Shown here piece by piece: positions 1-8,942 of a stretch of DNA of 40,909 nt. The position numbers and the translations under genes were made by a program. This stretch comes from Tritrichomonas foetus. Taxonomy: Eukaryota > Parabasalia > Tritrichomonadida > Tritrichomonadidae. Under the pieces are notes generated by a model, which was not told where the DNA came from, made no database searches, and saw only the letters and a program-made list of their open reading frames with translations. The stretch covers positions 1-40,909 of the forward strand of contig MLAK01000986.1 in assembly GCA_001839685.1 (NCBI GenBank), read 5' to 3'. How positions within the stretch are numbered: the stretch's first letter is position 1; the number at the start of each line of letters is the position of its first letter.

Positions 1-561
1 ATTTTCAGGAGGTACCAAAACCACTTACTATTATTACTAACTCGCGATGAAGCTGCTGAAGCTGTCATTCATTCACGAGTCTGTACAACAATTTGGAAAA
101 GAGCGATAAAAAGAAGTGTTTATCTTCAATCAGCAGCTTTAATCAAAAAGATTTATTATGGGAAAAGACATATATTATGTGATGATGCTTCACATGTTGG
201 AATATCTTATGCATTCACAAATAATATGATTTGTAACAGGAATGTAATTTATAAGTATTATATCTATAAAAATAATTCTGGTTCTAATTTATATCAAAAA
301 CTTCAACAAAATGATGCACAATGTTCATTTTCACATTTAATAACAAATTATATATTGGAACATCGGAATGAATTAAGCAAATTGGATATACTTCCATCAT
401 TTTTGAATGAAAATGAAAAGAATCGCAACCTTTATAATTTTATAACAAATGCAACTGCAGCTTCTGCTTCATTTAAATGTGGACATGTGGACGAAAATGT
501 TATGTATGAGAAAGATTTACCGAATGAAGTTTGCTTCATATCAAATATAGAAAGCAAATAA
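1..561 (+). CDS. 3' part of an unrecognised protein-coding gene (5' end outside window)
   Basis: The frame is open from the first base of the window to a TAA at 559-561, giving at least 186 codons, so the gene begins upstream of the window. The first in-frame ATG seen (226) is internal: the codons before it read as ordinary protein, with a basic stretch near residues 33-55 rich in Arg, Lys and Tyr (IWKRAIKRSVYLQ, then IKKIYYGKR). The C-terminal half is Asn, Ser and Tyr rich and ends SNIESK. I recognise no domain, membrane segment or catalytic motif. The Arg/Lys-Gln-hydrophobic pattern faintly resembles an IQ-type helix, but that is too weak to name. That it is coding is well supported by the uninterrupted frame in very A+T-rich DNA; the function is unknown. 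Confidence 0.7.
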   Translation: MFRRYQNHLLLLLTRDEAAEAVIHSRVCTTIWKRAIKRSVYLQSAALIKKIYYGKRHILCDDASHVGISYAFTNNMICNRNVIYKYYIYKNNSGSNLYQKLQQNDAQCSFSHLITNYILEHRNELSKLDILPSFLNENEKNRNLYNFITNATAASASFKCGHVDENVMYEKDLPNEVCFISNIESK

Positions 562-752
562 TCACACATGTGAATCAATAAAATTTTTTTGTTCTAATAT
601 TAAAATTTTAATATGTTTTGATCAATATTTTGGAATGGCCTATAGTTTTTCTTGACAGAATTATCATGAAATCGAAATAATTCTTTCAATAGAATTCAAT
701 ATAATCATGAAATAATTATTGATTTCATTAAAATTTAAAAAAATCGTTGTAA

Positions 753-1087
753 ATGAGCGAAAGTAGCATTGCAGCAGATCTTTCGAGTATTGCCGAAAAG
801 TATGGATTTCAAATTATTCAACATATTGAATCTGGTTGACATGGTCTTATTTTTCTTGTATAATCGATTTATAATGATGATCACCTTTTTTCCTCAAATG
901 AATATTGTTTAAAGATCCTTCAAAACAGACAGAAATAGAAACATCAACTTAGATACACCTCAGACATTCAAATTAAATCTCCATATATAAGTTTTTCTAC
1001 GACATCGATGAAAACAAACAGGTATTGAACATGGCTCTTGAAAAGTGTGATAAAGGCTCTTGGGATCGATCATTTATTAGCACATAA
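753..1087 (+). pseudogene. Decayed protein kinase N-lobe
   Basis: Starting at ATG 753 the frame reads through a typical kinase opening (YGFQIIQHIESG, a stop, then HGLIFLV), which is a glycine loop, followed by YCLKIL, the equivalent of the VAIK lysine strand. In-frame stops interrupt the glycine loop, follow LV, and follow QNRQK. The match then continues in another frame with IHLRHSN, FFYDIDENKQVLNM and ALEKCDKGSW, the usual order of an alpha-C/beta-4 region, beta-5 and hinge of trichomonad CAMK-like kinases. Nothing resembling HRD or DFG follows, so only an N-lobe remains, broken by at least three stops and one frameshift. It is inferred to be a dead copy from the kinase families that are expanded in these genomes. 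Confidence 0.55.
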
Positions 1088-2060
1088 ATATTATGGATCA
1101 GCACATGTATCTAAAGGCGCCCATTTGTAGTTTTTTAGAATTCAACTAAAAGTTTTTCACAAGGAAATATGAAAAATCTAACAAGTAGAGAAATATATCA
1201 GCTGCTCGAGCATAAATTTACAAGTTAAACAACAAAGAAACAAACATAAAATTAAATATTAATAAATATTTAAGTTATTAACTAGTAATTTATGTGTTTT
1301 ATTTTATACCTTTCAATTATTTTCTTTGATTGATTTGCATCCAAGCATTATCGTGTGATTTTGAACCAAGCCAAACTCGAATGTATTGATTTTTAATTTT
1401 GTCTCCCAAAACTCTTAATTTCAATGCATAAACCTATCTGCAAGCAGTACAGTTCAATGAGTTGTTAATAAACAAAGAAACTAAAGACATCTCTCTGATC
1501 AAAAACATCTCAAATTTCGAGTTGAATAGAGTCAACTTTTTGAATACCCAGTGAAAAAATGATTGGTAAGATTCCCGAAAATCAACACAATTATAGTAGT
1601 TATAGCTATTCAAATGATTAAAAACAGCTTTAAGTGAAAATATCTCAATTCACTTTGTGTTTGTTTTCAATTGAGTACGTTTCGAAATCTATTCAATTAA
1701 GTTGCAGGTTTTTGGAAACAGCCGAGGATGATTTTTTTTTTTTTTTTGCTCTCCAAAATTGCGCAAACGTTTTTGTGATTGCATTATCACAAGATTGATT
1801 TCAAGAAAATCCAAAAGATTGAATCACTCATGGCGAATAAATCATGTTATCGATAATCCAATAATTCAATATTGCTCATTGATTATTGGTTTATAAAGAT
1901 AATATTCTTGAGAAATCCGATTGAGGGAAATCTATATTGTTCAAAAAGATCACGCACGGTGATTAATTTGTCTGACAACACAAAATTGGGTACTGCTTTG
2001 AAAATATGAAACTTTTTCAGAAAATAATATATGATTAAACTTTTTGATAACAATCGTTTT
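1088..2060. other. Non-coding stretch, no gene seen
   Basis: No convincing coding region was found. It contains a run of 16 T at 1732-1747. A short open stretch on the plus strand near 1440-1554 reads NKETKDISLIKNISNFELN, which has some protein-like character but is bounded by stops on both sides and was not assigned. Confidence 0.5.
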
Positions 2061-2090
2061 AAGAAATCACTTCATATTCGGTGATTTCTT
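2061..2090 (+). promoter_or_regulatory. Perfect 10-bp hairpin containing an initiator-like motif
   Basis: AAGAAATCAC (2061-2070) and GTGATTTCTT (2081-2090) are exact reverse complements separated by a 10-base loop, TTCATATTCG. The hairpin ends two bases before the ATG at 2093. TCACTT at 2067-2072, which fits the trichomonad initiator consensus TCAYTW, lies at the junction of left arm and loop. Transcription would therefore start inside the palindrome. Confidence 0.55.
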
Positions 2091-2092
2091 CT

Positions 2093-2599
2093 ATGAGTAA
2101 TCACATCAAAAAAGTCGTCATTATTGTTCCGAACACCATTATCAAAGACGTGTACATTAGCTCAATAAAACCTATAAAATACCTTTATGGAATGTTCCCA
2201 AGAGATTATTGGAATCAGTTTGCTTTCATTGTTAATGGAAGTGTTCTCAATGATGAAAATACATTCAATTACTACAATATTGAAGACATGACGAACATTA
2301 TTTGCGTTCGACAAAACGACGAAAAAGCTGTCACCAAATGGATAAGAATGACCAAAGATGTTGACGAGTTTAACAAACGTGTTCATCATTTTAAATGTCC
2401 TGCGTTAAAGAGGGAAGCTTCAAAGCTAAGGGATATTAGGCTCATGAAAGAAGAAATTATTAAGAGAAACCATCGAAATATTCATTTTTTCAGAGAGATC
2501 CAAAATTTTATCGGATTGGACCATCATAAAACATCATTAAACTTAGATTATCCTGAACTTGAAGCACCAGCAGAGGATTTACTTCCAGTTTTATGGTAA
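2093..2599 (+). CDS. Small protein with ubiquitin-like N-terminal fold (putative)
   Basis: This is a 168-residue protein starting at ATG 2093. An in-frame GTG at 2081 lies within a hairpin upstream and is not a plausible eukaryotic start. Residues about 6-75 have the alternating strand pattern of a ubiquitin-like domain: KVVIIVP, then a long turn and helix, FAFIVNGSVLNDENT and the closing MTNIICV. This resembles the strand-turn-strand ends of Ubl folds. The remainder is charged and helical (VDEFNKRVHHF, KREASKLRDIRLMKEEI) and ends in an acidic tail (LEAPAEDLLPVLW). No Gly-Gly C-terminus is present, so it is not a conjugatable ubiquitin-like modifier; an adaptor role is possible. The fold assignment rests on pattern only; the gene itself is well supported, with an initiator-like TCACTT 21 bases before the ATG. 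Confidence 0.7.
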   Translation: MSNHIKKVVIIVPNTIIKDVYISSIKPIKYLYGMFPRDYWNQFAFIVNGSVLNDENTFNYYNIEDMTNIICVRQNDEKAVTKWIRMTKDVDEFNKRVHHFKCPALKREASKLRDIRLMKEEIIKRNHRNIHFFREIQNFIGLDHHKTSLNLDYPELEAPAEDLLPVLW

Positions 2600-3519
2600 T
2601 ATTGTGTGTAAAAAATTTCTGTGATGCTGTCACTTTCTTCTATTTATTATTTAGCATCATATTTTAGTTGATTTGCAATAGAAGTACACGATAAATGATG
2701 TTTATATGACCCAGAAATTTGATATTAGGATGAAATAAAGGCAATTTATTATTTGCCCAACTTTCAATTGAAAAAATGAAATCATGTTCAGAATTCTGAT
2801 AACATTTAAATAAAAATAATAGAAAATTCATTTCATAATGATTATACATTCTGAAAAGAATATTATTATTTTTGAAATACTTTCTAATATTTCAATGAAA
2901 AATCTACATTACTCAAGCCATTTGAAAGTAATTCAGTCAATTGAAAGTTCATTTTCAATCATCACAGATATCTTTTCAAAATATTCGCAACTTTTTTCTC
3001 AAATGTATAAAAATAGTCGAATCGAATAAAATGTACTTCTCTGATGTCAAAATCCAAACATATCCATTATTATATATTAGTAATAAATAACAAATCTGAA
3101 TTGGCACAAATTGGCATATATCACATTAGCATTAGATAAATTAAATAGGAAGATAAGATAAATTCCTCTTTTATACACGAATATATGATAACATTCTGAT
3201 AAACACCGAAAAAAGATTGTATTTTTTTATTCTTAGCAATAAAAATGCTTCCATTAATGTGACAAATTATCACAAATATTTTAGATGTGGGCAAAACTAA
3301 TTTTTATGCGTTATAGTCTTCATTTTTCTTTTACTCATTTGGAACTTCTATACCAGTAAAAACAATATCTATACAAATGAAAAATAAGCATGGAATATGT
3401 GTTAAAAAAGATTTTCTATGGAATTTTTACTTTAGTTTTCTTTATTATCCATCGTTAAATGGACTCATTTTTCCAGTTACAGAATAATATTGGTTGAAGC
3501 ATTCATTACATTTCTGAAT
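2600..3519. other. Intergenic stretch between convergent genes, no gene seen
   Basis: This separates the ubiquitin-like-fold gene from the 3' end of the pirin-like gene on the other strand. A 63-codon ATG frame at 2838-3029 has a composition expected by chance in A+T-rich DNA, and no motif was recognised. I see no repeat, RNA gene or relic here. Confidence 0.5.
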
Positions 3520-4308
3520 TTAATACATTGGTGTCTCAATAATTAAAGCTTTAGAATCTGCTAATGAATAAAGAGACAAGTTTTCTCCTCCTTGTATACT
3601 ATATCCATCATGAGCATTGAGAACATCATCAAATATTTGGACCTTCCCTTCTAACACAAAAACGTAAACACCATTAGCTGGTGAGCGTTTTTGATATTTG
3701 ATAAGATTCCACTTATCATACTTACACATCGAAACATAAACATTTTGGTTCATTTTAGAACATATATTTGAATCAGGTGACACCATTGTACTTATTTGGT
3801 TTCGCTTTATGAGTGAGTTTAATGAAAAATAATGAAATGAAGGTTCACTGTTCAAAATTTTTGGTTCAAAGTTGATTTGTAAAAACTTTAGTTCTTCGGT
3901 TCTTGAATCATTCATTTCGCGATGGATTAAACCACGTCCTGTTGATAATATCATAAACTGTCCATTTATTATCTTTGTTTGATTTCCAAGATTATCAGTA
4001 TATGATAATTCACCATTCAAAGGAAATAATAGTATATCAACATTAGCAGTGTAATGCATATCAAAACCAGAACCAGGTGATACGATGTGTTCATTTAGGG
4101 CGAGAATATCACCAAAGCCAGTTTTATCTGGATTCCAATAATTGTCATAAGAGAATGTATAAAATGATCTTCTTCCCTCCATATTATGTTTATTGTTTTT
4201 ACCATTATTGATAGTATAGTTGTAGTCTCCAAAATTGTTTCCTTTCATATCATTTTTGTATTTTGATGTTCCACGTTGAGATGCTGGGTCGAAAGATTTA
4301 ACAATCAT
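3520..4308 (-). CDS. Pirin-family bicupin (YhhW-like)
   Basis: The protein has 262 residues. Residues about 47-150 follow the pirin/YhhW N-terminal cupin closely: RRSFYTFSYDNYWNP, FGDILALNEHIVSPGSGFDMH, ILLFPLNGELSYTDNLGN and STGRGLIHREMN. The C-terminal half (about 195-262) is the second, degenerate cupin. Bacterial pirins bind a metal through His-x-His, His and Glu. Here His85, His129 and Glu131 are present, but the second His of the His-x-His pair is Thr87, so metal binding may be altered. About 28 extra Asn/Lys-rich residues (19-46) sit between the usual MI...R start and the RSFYTF strand. Pirins act as quercetinases or transcription cofactors; the role here is unknown. The family is mostly bacterial, so lateral transfer is a reasonable inference. 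AAATGA repeats at 4319-4330 (TCATTT on the coding strand) are initiator-like and support the start. Confidence 0.88.
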   Translation of the reverse strand: MIVKSFDPASQRGTSKYKNDMKGNNFGDYNYTINNGKNNKHNMEGRRSFYTFSYDNYWNPDKTGFGDILALNEHIVSPGSGFDMHYTANVDILLFPLNGELSYTDNLGNQTKIINGQFMILSTGRGLIHREMNDSRTEELKFLQINFEPKILNSEPSFHYFSLNSLIKRNQISTMVSPDSNICSKMNQNVYVSMCKYDKWNLIKYQKRSPANGVYVFVLEGKVQIFDDVLNAHDGYSIQGGENLSLYSLADSKALIIETPMY

Positions 4309-4318
4309 CTTTAATTAA

Positions 4319-4330
4319 AAATGAAAATGA
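4319..4330 (-). promoter_or_regulatory. Initiator-like TCATTT pair before the pirin gene
   Basis: Two overlapping-phase TCATTT motifs on the minus strand lie 11-22 bases upstream of the pirin-like ATG. They match the trichomonad Inr consensus TCAYTW at its usual distance. This is motif evidence only. Confidence 0.45.
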
Positions 4331-4930
4331 TATCACTTGTGATTTACTTACAATTTTTTCTATCAGCAAATTTTTCTGTTATAGATATCGTTGGCAAAGC
4401 ATTGAAAAAATCTTCCGCAAAAAATAAAATTATCAGAAAAAGTTTATCAATAAATTTTTTTTTGAATACCGCAAATAAAATTTTAGCAGTTAATTTATTT
4501 TTCAATACATCTTTATTGAATTGGTGCTAATGAGTCATCGCTAGAATAGTTCGCAATAATAGTCAACAAAGTTAATGCTTTATTAAGTGTATATGGTTCA
4601 TGAACTTTAGAATGCTTCCTTCTTATGAATCAAAACATTTCTCACAAGAAAGACAACAATATTTCTTTGAAGAAAAAAAAAAAAAAAGTAATTAGCGTTC
4701 AACAATATTTCATGAATTCAAAAGCTGTGGAATTGTATGAGCCTTTCAAAATTCCACTTTTTCTAAAAATAGCATATTTTAATATGAAATTTCAGCTATA
4801 GTTACTACTTTAATATAATTACAATTTTAATATAATTACATCTTTATATAATTACAACCTTAATATAATTACAACTTAATATAAGTCTTTATGTATAATA
4901 ACAAATTATATAAATATCTATGTTCAGATA
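4331..4930. other. Intergenic stretch with A-run and minisatellite
   Basis: This lies between the divergent start of the pirin-like gene and the 3' end of the exonuclease-RRM gene. It contains an A-run near 4674-4687 and the 17-bp tandem repeat listed separately. A 69-codon ATG frame (4321-4530) overlaps the pirin promoter and shows no recognised feature. Confidence 0.5.
4809..4885. repeat. 17-bp tandem repeat, about 4.5 units
   Basis: Consecutive units read TTTAATATAATTACAAT, TTTAATATAATTACATC, TTTATATAATTACAACC, TTAATATAATTACAAC and a partial TTAATATAAG. The TATAATTACA core is preserved in each full unit. It sits 46 bases beyond the stop of the exonuclease-RRM gene, in that gene's 3' flank. 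Confidence 0.75.
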
Positions 4931-7900
4931 TTATAAAGGTGGTGGAATATCACAAGGAAACATTCTAAATGGTTTCATTTGTTCTCCATTAAATTGGGTT
5001 GACAGTGCTCGAAAAACATGTTTTTTGGCTCTGCAGTTTAGTGGATGAAGAATTGCGCGAGTTTTGTCTTTCACAATAGCCGATTTGGTGATTGTCAGGC
5101 TGTAGTTTCCATATCCCGCACACATCGTTTCAATGTCTATTTCAGTTAATCCTTCAGGAAGTGGATCGATTAAAATTGACATCTTTTTAGACTCCTGCTT
5201 AATGATTTGAACAACTTTTGGTTTAATTTTTGGCGAATTTGGAACATCTTCAAAACGCATTCGAACAGGCTTCAAAAGCGGTTCGTTTTCAATTACAGGT
5301 TTTTCATTTAATCGACTATAGATTTTATTGGTCATTGATCTGCTGCTTGGAACGATAACCATTCTTTGTTTTCCATTTACAGTCAAAGATTTGTCTAAAA
5401 CAAATTCTAAATATTCCATGAATTCGCCCAAATATTCAATAAATTGGTTTTCTGTGATGTTTTCTGGAAAAGGATCAATGACAATTGCCATTCTGATAGT
5501 TGATGAATCATCTGGATTTTCATACGTTTCTTTCAATGTCATTCCATCAACAATTTGATTTTCAATCATTAATTCATCGTGATTTAAAATGTTTACAAAT
5601 TCTTCAATTGTTGGATAAAGCTGAACACCTGTTTCTTGCAAAGAAAGAAAATTTTTAAACATGATGTAAGAATCACCAAAACATTCTTCATCATCTTTAT
5701 AATCATTTTGATTTTGATCTGTATGGGAAAATGTTGTGTCATCTTTATTCTTGACATTTTCACTTTGATTCTCGTTTCGAGCATGAAAACTATTCTTAAT
5801 TTTTTCATTTTGATCGTTCATTTTTGGTATTTTCTTTTCATTTTCATTTTCATCTTCATCTTCTTTGTTTTCATTTTTATTAGGAATTTGGACATTTTGT
5901 CTTTTATCGTAGATAAATTTTACTATTTTGCCATATTTTTTCAAGTCTTCAAAAAGATTATCGTTTGGTTTTGTGTTTGTAAGTTTGATCCAATGCTTCC
6001 TCTGCCTCATTTTCCAATCAGTTACATCCATGTAGCCTCCATTGAGTACCGCGACACGAATTGCGATGCCGTTTATTGTCATAGCGCCCAAAGAACATTT
6101 TGCAAGGTTAGCTGCCTGATTTGTAGAAAAGGTGACTTCTTTAATTACAAACCTCATTAAAGCATTAATATCTCGGTTAATTATATTTTGAATTATACCA
6201 AATCTTGAACATAATTTCAGGATTTCTTCGTCAGTGGTTGTGAACGCGAGATCCCGAATTACAATTGTTCTTGATTCTTCAGTCATTTCACTATTTTCTG
6301 CTTTTGCTGCAGTATAAGCGTCCTTTTTGTCATAAAACTGAATGCGACCTACATGAAACCTTTGATCATAGAAATATTGAAATATTTCCCCATATTTCTG
6401 ATATTTTGTGAGAACATCTTTGGAGCATGAAATGCTAGAATCTGTGTCACGTAATTCAAATCTTCTCATAAATCGCAAATGTGGTTCATCGGTAAATCGA
6501 AAAATATTGAGCTCAATTTTACCTGTCATTTTATTATCAATGTCTTCATATTTTTTGATGAATGTTTCTTTGTTATGATTAAGTGAGGAAATATTTGATA
6601 GAAGAACATGATTTTTGAATTTTATGGCGTTTTCTGCTTCTTCAACGGCATTAAAAGTGACAAAAGCAGTTTGTTCTTGATAGTCAAATTGTCTTCTAAG
6701 TATTTCAATATTTTGTATTTTGCCAATGTCAGAAAAAAGTGATTCGATTTCCAATTTCCCAAAATATTGAGGCAGATTTTGAATTCTTATTTTCGGTAAA
6801 AAATAAGGGAAATCTGTGACAATAATTTTTTGATTATTATATTCAAATTCATCAATAAATAATCTTATTCGATAAGAAAGTGTTGCTTCTCTTGGCTCAA
6901 TTCTGATGTAAGTCAAATCATTGTGCTGGTTTATTGAAAAATCGTGATTCGTTCCAAAACAATATAAAAATTCATTAAATTTTTCAATTAATTTATTTGA
7001 AATATTTCTAATGAATAAAACATCACCATCAGTTGCATCAATTGGTAAAAGATTGTTTTTGACTATCTTTGTTACATCGCCCAAATTATGCAAAACATTT
7101 AAAATATCATTATTTTCTTCAAAGGTTCCAACAAATAAAATATCTTCGAAAATTGAACAAAAATCAATCAAAAAATTGTTATTTGGAAAATACTTATATT
7201 TTAAATCATACAAATTATTGGTTCCCCTATAATTCCTAACAATGAATCCATAAATAGCCTTAGCTGGTGTTCTTTTGAATTTAACACTTTGTTTTGTTTT
7301 TATTAGTTCATTATTTCTTCGATTACGTCTTGTTTTTTGCCTGTTTTCAAAGTTAATATTCACTATTCGATTTTTCTTGTTCTTTTTTTGAATGTTTATC
7401 TTGTCAGTTATTCGATTTCCTATGATATTGCCTATTTGGCCATTTTGAGAATTATTCGTGAAAGGAGGCGGAAAATTAGGATAACATTCGCATAAAGAAA
7501 CAACATCGAAAGCAGCATATAATATTTGACGTTTTGTTAATTTTGATTGTTCCCAGTTTGATTTTGTAATTTTAATATCTTTGAATTCCGCGGTTGGCTC
7601 ACCTGCAAACTTTCTAACCATTTCCATAAAGTTTTCTGAATGACCGTATGGAACTAACCTAGTTTTAGCAATATCCTCAATTGAAAAAAATGACGAAATA
7701 TCTATTTTGAATTTTTTTCTGAGCTGTTTGATATCGTTGTGAGTTCCTTTTGCGTAAAAATGATGTGATTTCATAAAATGAAAAAGCTCTTCATTACCAG
7801 GACCTGGTGGGTGCCTTATTATTACAACAGAATGCGATTTTGAAAATCCAAATTGAAATAAACAAAGCTCATTCTCCCATTCAAGATCAAGTGAAATTTT

Positions 7901-8116
7901 TTCTTGATCAATTTCATTTTCTTTTGTATTGGATAAACTTAAAGTTAAAAAATCTAGAAAATTTGGTGTTTCTGTTGAAATAAGAATTACATCATAATAA
8001 ATATTAGGAAAAAATTCAACATGATGTTTTTCCATTAATTTCCATTCTTCATTATCATATGCTTCAAGAGTAGGAAGATTTTCACCAAATTTGATGTTGA
8101 CACTTGCATCATTCAT
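4931..8116 (-). CDS. DEDDy 3'-5' exonuclease fused to multiple RRM domains
   Basis: The protein has 1,061 residues from ATG at 8116; a longer frame to 8155 lacks an ATG. Residues about 65-215 form a DnaQ-like exonuclease of the WRN/RNase D class. Exo I is SLDLEWE (Asp77, Glu79), Exo II is GTHNDIKQL (Asp128), and Exo III is YAAFD with the Tyr-x3-Asp spacing of DEDDy enzymes (Tyr200, Asp204). A basic linker (235-290) follows, then RRM-like units near 442-512 (IRIQNL...TAFVTF), 535-605, 615-692 (IVIRDL), 707-833 (interrupted by an acidic Asn/Glu/Lys insert of about 70 residues), 873-952 (MAIVIDPFPEN) and 978-1047 (MSILIDPLPEG). The last two resemble each other. A role in RNA trimming or turnover is inferred, with the RRMs providing substrate binding. 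All catalytic acidic residues are intact, so it should be active. The fusion is unusual. Confidence 0.88.
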   Translation of the reverse strand: MNDASVNIKFGENLPTLEAYDNEEWKLMEKHHVEFFPNIYYDVILISTETPNFLDFLTLSLSNTKENEIDQEKISLDLEWENELCLFQFGFSKSHSVVIIRHPPGPGNEELFHFMKSHHFYAKGTHNDIKQLRKKFKIDISSFFSIEDIAKTRLVPYGHSENFMEMVRKFAGEPTAEFKDIKITKSNWEQSKLTKRQILYAAFDVVSLCECYPNFPPPFTNNSQNGQIGNIIGNRITDKINIQKKNKKNRIVNINFENRQKTRRNRRNNELIKTKQSVKFKRTPAKAIYGFIVRNYRGTNNLYDLKYKYFPNNNFLIDFCSIFEDILFVGTFEENNDILNVLHNLGDVTKIVKNNLLPIDATDGDVLFIRNISNKLIEKFNEFLYCFGTNHDFSINQHNDLTYIRIEPREATLSYRIRLFIDEFEYNNQKIIVTDFPYFLPKIRIQNLPQYFGKLEIESLFSDIGKIQNIEILRRQFDYQEQTAFVTFNAVEEAENAIKFKNHVLLSNISSLNHNKETFIKKYEDIDNKMTGKIELNIFRFTDEPHLRFMRRFELRDTDSSISCSKDVLTKYQKYGEIFQYFYDQRFHVGRIQFYDKKDAYTAAKAENSEMTEESRTIVIRDLAFTTTDEEILKLCSRFGIIQNIINRDINALMRFVIKEVTFSTNQAANLAKCSLGAMTINGIAIRVAVLNGGYMDVTDWKMRQRKHWIKLTNTKPNDNLFEDLKKYGKIVKFIYDKRQNVQIPNKNENKEDEDENENEKKIPKMNDQNEKIKNSFHARNENQSENVKNKDDTTFSHTDQNQNDYKDDEECFGDSYIMFKNFLSLQETGVQLYPTIEEFVNILNHDELMIENQIVDGMTLKETYENPDDSSTIRMAIVIDPFPENITENQFIEYLGEFMEYLEFVLDKSLTVNGKQRMVIVPSSRSMTNKIYSRLNEKPVIENEPLLKPVRMRFEDVPNSPKIKPKVVQIIKQESKKMSILIDPLPEGLTEIDIETMCAGYGNYSLTITKSAIVKDKTRAILHPLNCRAKKHVFRALSTQFNGEQMKPFRMFPCDIPPPL

Positions 8117-8130
8117 TGGTGTTTGATGAA

Positions 8131-8136
8131 AAGTGA
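8131..8136 (-). promoter_or_regulatory. Initiator-like TCACTT before the exonuclease-RRM gene
   Basis: TCACTT on the minus strand lies 15-20 bases upstream of the ATG at 8116 and matches the trichomonad Inr. It supports 8116 as the start, because the longer non-ATG frame would place the initiator inside the coding region. The 155-bp gap to the ArfGAP gene is a shared divergent promoter region. Confidence 0.5.
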
Positions 8137-8271
8137 ATTTAAACGGTCGCCACAATTTCTAAATATACGTACAAATATGAATTCAATTGTAGTCACGATA
8201 AGGACAATTATAGAAAAACTGATGATAACGATAAAATTGAATCCAATATTTGAATTGCAAGAAAATCCAAG

Positions 8272-8805
8272 ATGGAGAGTGATTTTCCACAAGAGCTTGA
8301 AACAATTTTAAATCTCCCTGGGAATAACAAATGCTTCGATTGTGGAAAATCAAATCCTAAATGGGCTGGAATTAATTATGGAATTTTATTATGCCTAGAA
8401 TGTTGTGGAAAGCATAGAGCTCTTGGAACACATATATCATTCATAAGATCATTAGAACTCGATAAATGGAAGAAAAATCATGTCGATTTAATGATACATG
8501 GTGGAAATGAAAAAGCTACAGAATTTTTTACTTCACATGACATATGCAATCTCCCAATTAATGATAAATATAACCACCCATACGCTTCACTTTATTCATC
8601 AAATTTATTTGAAGAAGTAGGTATAGAAGTACCTCCATATATAAAAGAAAACAGCAAAAAGGATCCAACAATCACCAAATGTTACCAAAAAACAGAGGAA
8701 ACTCAAAATAATCAAAATCAAAACAATAAAGATGAAAATAATGATGAGGACAATTTATTATTCGGATGCCTTAAAACAGTGTTTTCATACATTTTTGGAA
8801 AATAA
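8272..8805 (+). CDS. ArfGAP zinc-finger protein
   Basis: The protein has 177 residues. Residues 8-120 are an ArfGAP domain: CFDC (Cys21, Cys24), 16 residues, CLEC (Cys41, Cys44), then CGKHRALG carrying the arginine finger at Arg49, followed by the conserved HISFIRSLELDKW. ArfGAPs stimulate GTP hydrolysis on Arf GTPases at Golgi and endosomal membranes. The tail (about 133-165) is polar, rich in Asn, Gln and Asp. It ends in a short hydrophobic segment (LFGCLKTVFSYIFGK) that could bind membrane as an amphipathic helix; that last point is inference. It is compact compared with animal ArfGAP1, having little beyond the catalytic domain. It is divergent from the exonuclease-RRM gene and convergent with the SAPS-like gene, with 137 bp between their stops. 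Confidence 0.95.
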   Translation: MESDFPQELETILNLPGNNKCFDCGKSNPKWAGINYGILLCLECCGKHRALGTHISFIRSLELDKWKKNHVDLMIHGGNEKATEFFTSHDICNLPINDKYNHPYASLYSSNLFEEVGIEVPPYIKENSKKDPTITKCYQKTEETQNNQNQNNKDENNDEDNLLFGCLKTVFSYIFGK

Positions 8806-8942
8806 TATACGTTGCCACAATCAGCATGTAAAACAACATTACTGGAAATTGTTTTCAATCGACAAAAAAATGAATTTGAAATTTTAATGAAATGAATTTA
8901 TTTTATTTTTACTGTTTTACAAACATATAATATATATTCTAT

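Noticed and set aside
1437..1554. Open stretch reading NKETKDISLIKNISNFELN, considered as an ankyrin-family relic
   Set aside because: Too short, bounded by stops, and no neighbouring segment supports the reading.
2838..3029. 63-codon ATG frame between the ubiquitin-like and pirin-like genes
   Set aside because: Composition and length are as expected by chance in A+T-rich DNA.
4321..4530. 69-codon ATG frame divergent from the pirin-like gene
   Set aside because: It overlaps the pirin promoter, has no recognisable domain, and its hydrophobic composition follows from T-rich sequence.
5636..6160. 174-codon plus-strand frame antisense to the exonuclease-RRM gene
   Set aside because: It is the complement of an Asn/Glu/Lys-rich insert, giving a Phe/Ile-rich artefact; the sense strand has clear domains.
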